Below the pieces are notes generated by a model, which saw nothing but the letters and a program-made list of their open reading frames with translations, had not been told where the DNA came from and searched no databases. From NCBI RefSeq assembly GCF_031846585.1, contig NZ_JAVRHK010000012.1, positions 1 to 64,000 on the forward strand: a stretch of DNA of 64,000 bases, in the 5' to 3' direction. Each line of letters starts with the position of its first letter. Within the stretch, counting starts at the first letter, position 1. Shown piece by piece: positions 17,188-25,181 of this stretch. A program made the translations under genes and the position numbers. Origin of the DNA: Autumnicola musiva. GTDB lineage: Bacteria; Bacteroidota; Bacteroidia; Flavobacteriales; Flavobacteriaceae.

Positions 17188-17961
17188 TTGGACATTCTTG
17201 ATCTTCGTATTCTCGATATAGTGGATATCGTTTTTGTAGCGCTTCTACTTTATTATTTATACAAGTTGGTTAGAGGCACCGTTGCTGTAAATATTTTTCT
17301 TGGAATTGTAATTATTTACGTGGCATGGTGGCTTACCCAACTGCTGCAAATGGAGCTTTTAAGCAATGTTCTGGGAGAATTTATTGGAGTGGGAATGTTT
17401 GCTCTAATTGTGGTTTTTCAGCAGGAGATCAGGAAATTTTTGCTAATGATAGGTTCCACTAACCTCACCCATAATAACAGGCTGTTTCGTCACTGGCGCT
17501 TTTCCAGAGAAGAAGATGAAACCAAAACAGATGTGGAAGCTATTGTTAAGGCCTGTGAAGCCATGGGAAAAACCCTTACCGGGGCATTAATGGTTATTCA
17601 GAAAAGCACAAAGCTGGATTTTGTAAAAAATTCCGGAGACAAAATGAACATAGAACTGAATCAGCCAATTATTCAATCTATTTTCTATAAAAACAGTACA
17701 CTCCATGATGGGGCTATTATAATTGAAGACAATAAAGTAACCGCTACCAGAGTGATACTTCCTGTTTCTAATGACAGGTCAATCCCGCTTCGCTTCGGGC
17801 TGCGCCATCGCGCCGCGGTGGGCATTACTGAAAAAACCGATGCACTTGCACTGGTAGTTAGCGAGGAAACAGGGCAGATTTCTTATATAAAGGATGGGGA
17901 GTTTGTTATGTTTGAAACCAATGAAGAGCTTATAGAGCGATTAAAAGAGGATTTGAGTTAA
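17188..17961 (+). CDS. cdaA: Diadenylate cyclase (c-di-AMP synthase)
   Basis: 257 residues. The start appears to be TTG at 17188, since no ATG precedes the conserved M-D-I-L-D-L-type N-terminus. Three TM helices (~10-90) precede the cytoplasmic DAC domain. The catalytic motifs are D-G-A (174-176, in LHDGAIII) and R-H-R (206-208, in GLRHRAAVG). The enzyme makes c-di-AMP, which in Firmicutes and other phyla controls potassium, osmotic and cell-wall homeostasis. It follows folP on the same strand and overlaps the convergent ABC transporter gene by 4 nt. Confidence 0.95.
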   Translation: MDILDLRILDIVDIVFVALLLYYLYKLVRGTVAVNIFLGIVIIYVAWWLTQLLQMELLSNVLGEFIGVGMFALIVVFQQEIRKFLLMIGSTNLTHNNRLFRHWRFSREEDETKTDVEAIVKACEAMGKTLTGALMVIQKSTKLDFVKNSGDKMNIELNQPIIQSIFYKNSTLHDGAIIIEDNKVTATRVILPVSNDRSIPLRFGLRHRAAVGITEKTDALALVVSEETGQISYIKDGEFVMFETNEELIERLKEDLS

Positions 17962-19724
17962 ACCGCTTCTTCCGCCTTAAACTGCACTTCATAAAGGTTT
18001 TTATAATATCCGTTTGCTTTTTGAAGCAGCTCCTGGTGGGTGCCTATTTCCACAATTTCTCCCGCTTCCATTACCATAATTTTATCAGCTTTTTTTATAG
18101 TGGCAAGCCTGTGCGCAATGACAATAGATGTTCTGCCTTCCGTAATTTTGTCGGTAGCCTCCTGAATTAATTGCTCACTATAAGAATCTACCGAAGAAGT
18201 AGCTTCATCCAGTACTAAAATACTGGGGTTACTTACATAAGCCCGTAAGAAAGAAATAAGCTGCCGCTGTCCCGAAGAAAGCATTGCTCCTCTTTCCTTT
18301 ACATTATAATGATAAGCATTGGGAAGAGTATTGATAAATTCATGGACTCCTATTTGTTTAGCGGCATTCACCACATCTTCTTCGGAAATTCCGGGATTTT
18401 CCAACGTGATATTATTCATGATAGTATCGGCAAACAGGAATACATTCTGAAGCACTACCGCAATTTGCGCACGAAGCGACTTTAACTTAATGTTGTTTAT
18501 ATTCATCCCGTCCACGCAAATCTCACCGCCGTTTATTTCATAAAAACGATTCAGCAGGTTGATAATGGTAGATTTTCCGGCACCTGTTGCCCCAACAATT
18601 GCTATAGTTTCCCCGGCATTTGCTTTAAAAGAAACACCCTTCAGCACTTCTTCATCATCTACATAAGCAAAACGTACGTTTTTAAATTCTATCTCGCCTT
18701 TAAGATCGTCTATTTCAATCTGGCCTTTATCTGTTATGGAGGATCTGGTATCCAGAATTCCAAAAACACGATTTGCCGCCACCATTCCCATCTGCAGGGT
18801 GTTAAATTTATCGGCAATCTGCCGTAACGGCTTAAAGAGCATTTGGGACAATTCAATAAACATAATGATAACACCCAGAGTAAGTCCGTCACCTTCTATA
18901 ACCCTAAGTCCGCCAAACCAGACAATAAGACCAATGGTAATGGAGGTGGACATTTCAGCAATAGGAAAGAAAATGGAGTTGTACCACACAGTTTTCACCC
19001 AGGCTTTTCTATGCTTATCATTAATTTCTTTAAAATTTCTATACTCCTCTTTTTCGCGGGTAAAAAGCTGAACGATCTTCATACCGGTAATACGCTCCTG
19101 CACAAAGGTGTTGAGATTGGCCACTTGTGTACGAACTTCTTCAAAAGCGATTTTCATTTTCTTCTGAAAAACCCTTGTGGCATACATAATAAATGGCAGC
19201 ACAGTAAGTACCAGTAATGTAAGGGACCAGCTTTGGTAAAACATGAGCCCGAGTACCACCAGCATTTTAAGTAAATCACTTATGATCATAAAAAGTCCCT
19301 GGCTGAAAATGCTCGAGATGGTTTCAATATCGCTTACCGCACGTGTTACTAACCGGCCCACGGCTGATTTATCAAAATACTTCATTTTAAACTGAAGCAT
19401 ATGCTGGAATAAATTCACCCTTAAATCACGTACTACCTCCTGCCCCAGCCAGTTGGCAAAATAAATAAAACTAAACTGGAAAATCACTTCAGCAATAAGC
19501 ACACCTCCCATCAGCAAAATATAGTAAATGAGCTCATCGTAATCCTGAGGCACAATAGCCTCGTCTATAGTAATTTTTAGCAAATAAGGCCGTAACACGG
19601 AAGCCACGGAAAGCAGGATAGCAGCAATCGCTACAAAATAAAATGTCTTTTTGTAGGGATTGGTATATTTAAGCAGCCGCTTAAACAATTTAAAATCGAA
19701 TGCACTTCCTGTATTTGACGCCAT
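17958..19724 (-). CDS. MsbA-like ABC exporter (fused permease and ATPase)
   Basis: 588 residues. The ABC type-1 membrane domain with six TM helices (~20-320) is followed by the ATPase domain: Walker A GATGAGKST, signature variant MLSSGQRQ (Ser-Ser in place of Ser-Gly-Gly), Walker B ILVLDEATSSVD and an H-loop IAHRLAT. A homodimeric exporter of lipid or drug type is expected; the substrate cannot be read from sequence. Its ATG overlaps the truA stop codon by one base (TAATG), so it is translationally coupled to truA. Confidence 0.9.
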   Translation of the reverse strand: MASNTGSAFDFKLFKRLLKYTNPYKKTFYFVAIAAILLSVASVLRPYLLKITIDEAIVPQDYDELIYYILLMGGVLIAEVIFQFSFIYFANWLGQEVVRDLRVNLFQHMLQFKMKYFDKSAVGRLVTRAVSDIETISSIFSQGLFMIISDLLKMLVVLGLMFYQSWSLTLLVLTVLPFIMYATRVFQKKMKIAFEEVRTQVANLNTFVQERITGMKIVQLFTREKEEYRNFKEINDKHRKAWVKTVWYNSIFFPIAEMSTSITIGLIVWFGGLRVIEGDGLTLGVIIMFIELSQMLFKPLRQIADKFNTLQMGMVAANRVFGILDTRSSITDKGQIEIDDLKGEIEFKNVRFAYVDDEEVLKGVSFKANAGETIAIVGATGAGKSTIINLLNRFYEINGGEICVDGMNINNIKLKSLRAQIAVVLQNVFLFADTIMNNITLENPGISEEDVVNAAKQIGVHEFINTLPNAYHYNVKERGAMLSSGQRQLISFLRAYVSNPSILVLDEATSSVDSYSEQLIQEATDKITEGRTSIVIAHRLATIKKADKIMVMEAGEIVEIGTHQELLQKANGYYKNLYEVQFKAEEAV

Positions 19725-20467
19725 TAATCTACTTCTATATTTAAATATTCAATCCGGGTGAGAAACAGGCCCCGTGCAGGCACTGAAGTTCCTGCCCTAC
19801 CCCTGTCTTCACTTTTTATTATCTTATGCAGATCTTCTACGGAATTTTTTTTCTGCCCAATTTCCAGCAATGTCCCCACAATTGCACGCACCATATTTCT
19901 AAGGAATCTGTCGGCTGTAATATGAAAAACCAACAGTTCACCGGTGCTTTTCCATTCGGCAGATTTAATTGTACAATTATAAGTCTTTACATCGGTTCTG
20001 GATTTTGAAAAGCATTTAAAGTTTCTATAATTCTTTAGAATTCCTGCCGCTTCATTCATTTTATCAACATCCAGGTCTTGTTTTAAATAATAAGCCTGAT
20101 CTATAAGAAAAGGGTCCTTCCTCTGGGCAAGCTGATATTCATAACTTCTGCTTATCGCATCAAACCTCGCATGCGCATCTGTTTTTACTCTGAAGATACG
20201 CGTTACAGCAATGTCTTTAGGTAACATTGAGTTCATTTTATAAAGTAACTCTTCCCTGTTTAAACACACTTCAGTATCAAAATGAGCAAATAACTGCTTT
20301 GCATGTACGCCGGCATCAGTTCTTCCTGCTCCAACAATTTCAATATTTTCCTGAAGCAAACGTTTTAAAACCTGCTCGATTTTTTCCTGTACCGAAACAG
20401 CATTAGGCTGCTTTTGCCAACCATGATATGCCGTTCCCAAATAAGACAGTTCAAAGAAATACCTCAA
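19724..20467 (-). CDS. truA: tRNA pseudouridine(38-40) synthase
   Basis: About 247 residues. TruA isomerises uridines 38-40 in the tRNA anticodon arm. The catalytic Asp lies in G-A-G-R-T-D-A-G-V-H-A, and the family start pattern R-Y-F-F-E-L-S-Y-L-G-T-A-Y-H-G-W-Q is clear. The frame stays open to an ATG at 20515, but a good TAnnTTTG promoter box lies inside that extension, so TTG at 20467 is the better start. The C-terminal R-F-L-R-N-M-V-R-A-I-V-G-T-L is conserved. The last base of truA is shared with the start of the ABC exporter gene. Confidence 0.93.
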   Translation of the reverse strand: MRYFFELSYLGTAYHGWQKQPNAVSVQEKIEQVLKRLLQENIEIVGAGRTDAGVHAKQLFAHFDTEVCLNREELLYKMNSMLPKDIAVTRIFRVKTDAHARFDAISRSYEYQLAQRKDPFLIDQAYYLKQDLDVDKMNEAAGILKNYRNFKCFSKSRTDVKTYNCTIKSAEWKSTGELLVFHITADRFLRNMVRAIVGTLLEIGQKKNSVEDLHKIIKSEDRGRAGTSVPARGLFLTRIEYLNIEVD

Positions 20468-20501
20468 CTTGAAAAGATAAATTTTTACATTTGCGAAAAT
20501 G

Positions 20502-20509
20502 CAAAGATA
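20502..20509 (-). promoter_or_regulatory. -7 promoter box for truA
   Basis: Minus-strand TATCTTTG is an exact TAnnTTTG match, 34 nt upstream of the TTG chosen as the truA start. It falls within the longer open frame that begins at 20515 and argues against that start. Confidence 0.55.
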
Positions 20510-20583
20510 AGGCAATTATTACAAGCCATAATTCTCTAGAGCCTTAGGTTTTCAACCAAATTATACTTTAAAAATTCAACGTT

Positions 20584-21072
20584 TTGAAAAAAATACTTTT
20601 ACTTAGTGATACGCATAATCATATAGATGACAGAATTTTACATTATGCCGGGGAGGCAGATGAAATATGGCATGCCGGGGATATTGGAAATTTAAATATT
20701 ACAGATAAACTAAAAGCAGTTAATCCTGTAATTGCAGTCTACGGAAATATAGATAATGCAGAAGTTAGGAAGGAATTTCCCCTGAACCAGCGTTTTATGT
20801 GTGAAGGTGTGGATGTTTGGATTACCCATATTGGGGGTTATCCCAAAAAATACTCGCCTGCCGTTAAGGAAGAAATCAGGAAAAATCCACCGAAGTTATT
20901 TATTTCAGGGCATTCACATATTCTGAAAGTAATGAATGATAAAGACCTGGAACTACTGCATATGAATCCGGGAGCCGCTGGCAAACAGGGATTTCATAAG
21001 GAGAGAACCATGTTAAGATTTAATATAGAAGGCGCTTCCATCTCAGACCTTGAAGTTATTAAACTGAAATAG
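20584..21072 (+). CDS. YfcE/MJ0936-type metallophosphoesterase
   Basis: 162 residues, apparently starting with TTG at 20584, followed by the metal-binding strand K-K-I-L-L-L-S-D-T-H. All dimetal site motifs are present: S-D-T-H, W-H-A-G-D-I-G, V-Y-G-N-I-D-N, T-H-I-G-G and G-H-S-H. Relatives hydrolyse phosphodiesters in vitro; the natural substrate is unknown. It is divergent from truA and convergent with DUF4293, with a shared terminator between. Confidence 0.88.
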   Translation: MKKILLLSDTHNHIDDRILHYAGEADEIWHAGDIGNLNITDKLKAVNPVIAVYGNIDNAEVRKEFPLNQRFMCEGVDVWITHIGGYPKKYSPAVKEEIRKNPPKLFISGHSHILKVMNDKDLELLHMNPGAAGKQGFHKERTMLRFNIEGASISDLEVIKLK

Positions 21073-21125
21073 AACAAACTTCTTCAGGAATAATCAAAAA
21101 ATCTGCTCAAAAAATTTCAAACAAA

Positions 21126-21154
21126 AAAACCCGAAGGTGGCACCTCCGGGTTTT
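21126..21154. terminator. Bidirectional terminator between phosphoesterase and DUF4293 genes
   Basis: AAAACCCG pairs with CGGGTTTT, extended by AGGTG/CACCT with one mismatch, and flanking A and T runs serve both strands. It sits between two convergent genes. Confidence 0.75.
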
Positions 21155-21183
21155 CACGCACTAATACTACTAAGATGATAGGC

Positions 21184-21594
21184 TTATCGTAATCGGTCGA
21201 CAGATTTTACGAGATCTTCGTCCTTTTTAATGGCTCTGTTGGCCAAAACTAAAAAAACGATAGAAATAACTGGAAGAAGCATCCCAATACCTTTCTCTGA
21301 GATATCCATCTCTCCAGGTACACTTAGCAACCAATAAACAAACACTCCTAGTAAAAAAAAATTTAATATTATATTCAGCCGGCCCAGTACAAACTGAAGC
21401 TTTCTGTTTTTAAACATAAAAATACTCACCAGGGATAATGCAGCAGATAGCAGGAACATGATAAGGACCATTAAAACATCTTCAGCATAAACCGTTTCAC
21501 CACTGGAATTTTCCCAAAGGTATAAAAGAAAAATTAAACCGGCACTGGTAATAGCTGCCAGTAATAAATAGATTGTTTGGATGCGTTGTAGCAT
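21184..21594 (-). CDS. DUF4293 membrane protein
   Basis: 136 residues with four predicted TM helices (~7-27, 40-60, 70-90, 102-122) and a basic, charged C-terminus. The N-terminal M-L-Q-R-I-Q-T-I-Y-L is the usual DUF4293 signature in Bacteroidota, where the gene habitually neighbours rho. Function is unknown. It is transcribed divergently from rho. Confidence 0.8.
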   Translation of the reverse strand: MLQRIQTIYLLLAAITSAGLIFLLYLWENSSGETVYAEDVLMVLIMFLLSAALSLVSIFMFKNRKLQFVLGRLNIILNFFLLGVFVYWLLSVPGEMDISEKGIGMLLPVISIVFLVLANRAIKKDEDLVKSVDRLR

Positions 21595-21786
21595 GAGAAT
21601 TATTAAAATTGACTCACAAAAATAAAAGATTCTTTTTAGAAACCTGTTTAAAAATTAAAATAAAGTCGTATTATTGCAGGAACATTTCGTAATCGGTTCA
21701 AAACAGGTTACTTAAGACTCCAAATTTTTTCGACTCTTCCCTGAGAAGTATTATCAATCCAAACAAAAACTTATTCACAATTATTC

Positions 21787-23502
21787 ATGTTGGAAATTTC
21801 AGAATTAAAAGCTAAGAAACTTCCTGAGCTTCAGGAGATAGCTAAAACTTTAAACGTACCAAAGTTTAGAAGTCTTAAAAAATTAGATTTGGTTTACCAG
21901 ATTTTGGATTATCAGGCTTCCAATCCAAACAAAGTAAAAGAAGCACTTACTGATGAACCCCAGGAGACTACAAACTCTTCGGCTACACCATCAGCAGCAG
22001 AAAAGAAGCCTAAAAAAGGTAAGGGAGGAAAAATAGGCAGTGATAAAAAACCGGCTCCGGCACGGGATAAGCAGGATAAACCTTCAAAACCTGAAGAAAA
22101 CAAAGATTCCGGCAACAATAATTCTAAACCTTCTAAAAAAGGAGGCTCTGATAAAGTTGGTTCCAAAAGCCGCCCTAAAAGCAGCTCTCCCCGTGACAGC
22201 AAAGATGATAATTCATCAAAAAACAGCAATAATCCAAGGGAAAACCGCGACAACAAAAAGGACAACAGAAGTAAGAAAGATAATAGCAATAATAACGGAA
22301 ACAGCAACCGCGACAATAACAATAATTCCGGTAAAAACAGCGGGAACCGCGATAACAGAAATCGTTACCGCGAACCCGACTATGAATTTGATGCTATTAT
22401 AGAAAGTGAAGGAGTGCTGGATATTATGCAGGATAACTATGGTTTCCTAAGGTCTTCAGACTATAATTACCTTACTTCTCCTGATGATATTTATGTATCC
22501 CAATCGCAGATAAGATTATTTGGACTTAAAACAGGAGATACTGTTTTAGGACAAATTCGTCCCCCAAAAGAAGGAGAAAAATATTTCCCGCTTATTAAAA
22601 TCAGCAAGATAAACGGGTTGGATCCACAGGTGGTACGGGACCGTGTATCATTTGAGCATCTTACCCCGCTTTTCCCCAAAGAAAAATTTAATATTGCTGA
22701 AAAGCAAAGCAGCATTTCCACCAGGATTATGGACCTGTTCTCTCCTATTGGAAAAGGACAACGAGGAATGATTGTTTCCCAGCCAAAAACGGGAAAAACT
22801 ATGTTGCTAAAGGATATTGCCAATGCAATTGCAGCCAATCACCCTGAAGTTTACCAGATTGTTCTTCTAATTGACGAACGCCCTGAAGAAGTTACCGATA
22901 TGCAGCGTAATGTAAAAGGCGAAGTTGTAGCTTCTACTTTTGACAAAGAAGCACACGAACACGTAAGGGTAGCAAATATTGTTCTGGAAAAAGCAAAAAG
23001 ACTGGTAGAATGTGGGCATGATGTGGTTATCCTGCTGGATTCCATCACCAGGCTGGCGAGGGCTTATAACACTGTACAACCTGCAAGTGGTAAGGTTTTA
23101 AGTGGTGGTGTGGATGCCAATGCTTTACACAAACCAAAACGTTTCTTTGGTGCCGCCCGTAATATTGAAAACGGAGGCTCACTTTCTATCATTGCAACTG
23201 CTTTAACCGAAACCGGCTCAAAAATGGATGAGGTAATCTTTGAAGAATTTAAAGGAACTGGTAACATGGAGCTTCAGTTGGACAGAAGAATTTCCAACAG
23301 AAGAATTTTCCCTGCTATGGACCTCATTTCGTCAAGCACGCGTCGTGATGACCTTTTACTGGACGAAGCAACCATCCAGCGTATGTGGGTATTGCGTAAA
23401 TATCTTGCCGATATGAATCCTATAGAAGCTATGGAATTTATAAATGACAGGGTAAAACAAACCCAGAATAATGAAGAGTTCTTAATCTCAATGAACGGCT
23501 AA
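21787..23502 (+). CDS. rho: Transcription termination factor Rho with long disordered insert
   Basis: 571 residues. The N-terminal Rho_N domain (~1-45) is followed by a ~150-residue low-complexity stretch (about 55-200) rich in Lys, Asn, Asp, Ser, Gly and Arg. Then come the cold-shock-like RNA-binding domain (~205-275) and the RecA-type ATPase with Walker A S-Q-P-K-T-G-K-T, V-I-L-L-D-S-I-T-R and the R-loop region. Rho is a hexameric RNA helicase ending transcription. Extended disordered inserts at this site are known in Bacteroidota Rho and have been tied to condensate formation in Bacteroides. Overlapping long frames inside the insert are compositional shadows. Confidence 0.97.
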   Translation: MLEISELKAKKLPELQEIAKTLNVPKFRSLKKLDLVYQILDYQASNPNKVKEALTDEPQETTNSSATPSAAEKKPKKGKGGKIGSDKKPAPARDKQDKPSKPEENKDSGNNNSKPSKKGGSDKVGSKSRPKSSSPRDSKDDNSSKNSNNPRENRDNKKDNRSKKDNSNNNGNSNRDNNNNSGKNSGNRDNRNRYREPDYEFDAIIESEGVLDIMQDNYGFLRSSDYNYLTSPDDIYVSQSQIRLFGLKTGDTVLGQIRPPKEGEKYFPLIKISKINGLDPQVVRDRVSFEHLTPLFPKEKFNIAEKQSSISTRIMDLFSPIGKGQRGMIVSQPKTGKTMLLKDIANAIAANHPEVYQIVLLIDERPEEVTDMQRNVKGEVVASTFDKEAHEHVRVANIVLEKAKRLVECGHDVVILLDSITRLARAYNTVQPASGKVLSGGVDANALHKPKRFFGAARNIENGGSLSIIATALTETGSKMDEVIFEEFKGTGNMELQLDRRISNRRIFPAMDLISSSTRRDDLLLDEATIQRMWVLRKYLADMNPIEAMEFINDRVKQTQNNEEFLISMNG

Positions 23503-23524
23503 GAATTATCTTAGAAATGATATT

Positions 23525-23554
23525 AAAAACCGGACAGCAATGGCCGGTTTTTTT
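23525..23554 (+). terminator. Rho gene terminator
   Basis: AAAAACCGG (23525-23533) pairs with CCGGTTTTT (23544-23552), followed by more T, about 20 nt after the rho stop codon. Confidence 0.8.
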
Positions 23555-23569
23555 ATGCTTAAAAAGCAA

Positions 23570-23600
23570 GACCCCACAGGCTTTAAAAACCTGTGGGGTC
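23570..23600. repeat. Perfect 11-bp inverted repeat between rho and tRNA-Gly
   Basis: GACCCCACAGG (23570-23580) and CCTGTGGGGTC (23590-23600) enclose a 9-nt A/T loop. Flanking T-rich tracts are weak. It may be a backup terminator for tRNA-Gly on the minus strand or a small mobile palindrome. Confidence 0.6.
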
Positions 23601-23629
23601 CTTTATCAAAAAATGTATCTAAAAAACGA

Positions 23630-23657
23630 AAAACCTCCACATTCCTGTGAAGGTTTT
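23630..23657 (-). terminator. tRNA-Gly terminator
   Basis: AAAACCTCCACA and TGTGAAGGTTTT form a 12-bp stem with one mismatch and a 4-nt loop, beginning 10 nt past the tRNA 3' end and followed on the minus strand by T-rich sequence. Confidence 0.7.
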
Positions 23658-23666
23658 GATTTCCTG

Positions 23667-23739
23667 AGCGGGAGACCGGGTTCGAACCGGCGACATTCAG
23701 CTTGGAAGGCTGACGCTCTACCAACTGAGCTACTCCCGC
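23667..23739 (-). tRNA. tRNA-Gly (anticodon TCC)
   Basis: 73 nt. Acceptor stem GCGGGAG/CTCCCGC with discriminator U, D-arm AGCTCAGTTGGTAGAGC, anticodon stem TCAGC/GCTGA with loop CTTCCAA, and T-arm CCGGTTCGAACCCGG. CCA is not encoded. Confidence 0.96.
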
Positions 23740-23787
23740 CTTTGCACTGCAAATATAAAGTTTAAGTTTTTCAACTTCCAAAAAAAC

Positions 23788-24240
23788 TTATAGCTTTTTT
23801 AAAAAATGATAGCCCTTTATAATATAGCCCTCATTCATATAGAATTTATGCGAACGGTGATTTTCCACATAACTGTTTAATTCTGTGGTTTCACAACGTT
23901 TTTCTTTGGCATAACGATATATAAAATCAAACAGCCTCTTCCCTATTCCCCTGTTCTGATATTCCTCCGAAATGAATATATGATCGGGCTCACAACTGCG
24001 GCCGGCATAGCACCTTGTCATAAACCATAATCCAAATGTTCCAATTATCCTGCCTTCTGCGTAAACCCCGAAACATTCATAATTCTGCCCCAACATTTCG
24101 GCTAATCTTTGTCTCAATATTTCTCTACTGGTTTGTTCCCGGGAAAGCTTCTGAATGAATGGGATTACTTTGTCTAAATCTTCTTTTAAAATCTTGTTAA
24201 ATGCCAGTTGCATAAAAGAGTTTTCTGCTAAAATAGTCAT
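23788..24240 (-). CDS. GNAT-family N-acetyltransferase
   Basis: 150 residues; translation could begin at 24240 or at the internal Met at 24213 (M-Q-L-A-F-N-K). Acetyl-CoA-binding motif A is present as I-S-E-E-Y-Q-N-R-G-I-G-K-R-L-F, followed by the T-T-E-L-N-S-Y and H-K-F-Y-M-N-E-G-Y motifs. The substrate is unknown. It is divergent from the ClpP-like gene. Confidence 0.85.
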   Translation of the reverse strand: MTILAENSFMQLAFNKILKEDLDKVIPFIQKLSREQTSREILRQRLAEMLGQNYECFGVYAEGRIIGTFGLWFMTRCYAGRSCEPDHIFISEEYQNRGIGKRLFDFIYRYAKEKRCETTELNSYVENHRSHKFYMNEGYIIKGYHFLKKL

Positions 24241-24281
24241 ATTTTTAACCTGAACTAGATTGGAAAATTTTTATAACAGAT

Positions 24282-24833
24282 ATGAAAGATAAAACCGGTA
24301 AAATTCAGGATTTAATCGATGCAAAATTTCTTAAAGAACGTAAAGTATTTCTTTGGGGAATGGTAAACGACAAAACTGCCAAACATGTAATAGACCGTTT
24401 GATGTATCTTGACCTGGATGGAGATGAAGAAATACAATTATTGATAAACAGCCCCGGAGGTTATGTGACTGACGGATTTGCAATTTATGATACCATAAAG
24501 TCTCTTAACAGCCCTGTTTCTACTGTTTGTACAGGTCTGGCAGCATCAATGGGTTCCATTTTGCTTTCAGTTGGAACAAAAGGAAGAAGATTTATTCAGC
24601 CGCACGCAAAAGTAATGATCCACCAGCCAAGTGGTGGCGCAAGAGGCCAGGCTTCAAATATTGAAATTCAGGCCAATGAAATTCTTAAGACCAAGGAATT
24701 AAGTGCCAGAATTCTTGCCGATAATTGCGGGCAGGATTATAAGAGGGTTTTAAAGGATTTCAACCGTGATTACTGGATGGATGCTGAAGAATCTCTTGAA
24801 TATGGAATTGTAGACGCAGTTCAAAAAAAATAA
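24282..24833 (+). CDS. ClpP-family serine protease subunit
   Basis: 183 residues. The catalytic triad is visible: Ser89 in LAASMGS, His114 in MIHQPSGG and Asp163 in NRDYWMDA, with the same spacing as Escherichia coli ClpP. The Gly-rich strand INSPGGYVTDG and the handle helix GQASNIEIQANEI are present. ClpP forms a tetradecamer that degrades proteins fed by ClpX or ClpA/C. No clpX lies nearby; many flavobacteria keep a separate clpP-clpX pair, so this may be a second, stand-alone ClpP. The small acetyltransferase gene follows 3 nt downstream. Confidence 0.92.
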   Translation: MKDKTGKIQDLIDAKFLKERKVFLWGMVNDKTAKHVIDRLMYLDLDGDEEIQLLINSPGGYVTDGFAIYDTIKSLNSPVSTVCTGLAASMGSILLSVGTKGRRFIQPHAKVMIHQPSGGARGQASNIEIQANEILKTKELSARILADNCGQDYKRVLKDFNRDYWMDAEESLEYGIVDAVQKK

Positions 24834-24836
24834 TCT

Positions 24837-25130
24837 ATGGAGGATATTAAACATAAAGAAAGTGAAAGCAGGGGCATGTTCTATATTGAAGGGGAAAAAG
24901 GAATAATTGCCGAGCTCACCTATCAAAAACAGGAAAATAATATTATAGTTATTGACCACACTAAGGTAGATAGGAAGAAAGAAGGCCAGGGACTGGCTAC
25001 CAAACTTGTTAAAAAAACAGTGGAATTTGCACGGGAAAACAAATTGAAAATTGACCCGCTATGCCCTTTTGCAGAAGTACAATTTGAAAGGTACGAATCT
25101 TATAATGATGTAAAGGCTTCAAGATACTGA
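24837..25130 (+). CDS. Small NATD1-like acetyltransferase
   Basis: 97 residues, the length of the compact GNAT subfamily (Acetyltransf_CG, NATD1/YjdJ-like). The core D-H-T-K-V-D-R-K-K-E-G-Q-G-L-A-T-K-L-V contains the acetyl-CoA loop, and C-P-F-A-E-V follows in the last beta region. The substrate is unknown. It is directly downstream of the ClpP-like gene and probably cotranscribed. Confidence 0.85.
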   Translation: MEDIKHKESESRGMFYIEGEKGIIAELTYQKQENNIIVIDHTKVDRKKEGQGLATKLVKKTVEFARENKLKIDPLCPFAEVQFERYESYNDVKASRY

Positions 25131-25181
25131 AGCCTTTTTGCTTTTTTACCCGCTGCACATCCGAAAACTATCAAATCTTTC

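Noticed and set aside
20468..20515. Longer truA start at ATG 20515
   Set aside because: An exact TAnnTTTG promoter box lies inside the extension, and the added residues do not fit the TruA N-terminus.
21912..22402. Long overlapping frames on both strands within rho
   Set aside because: Compositional shadows of the Lys/Asn/Ser-rich insert; no start signals or family features.
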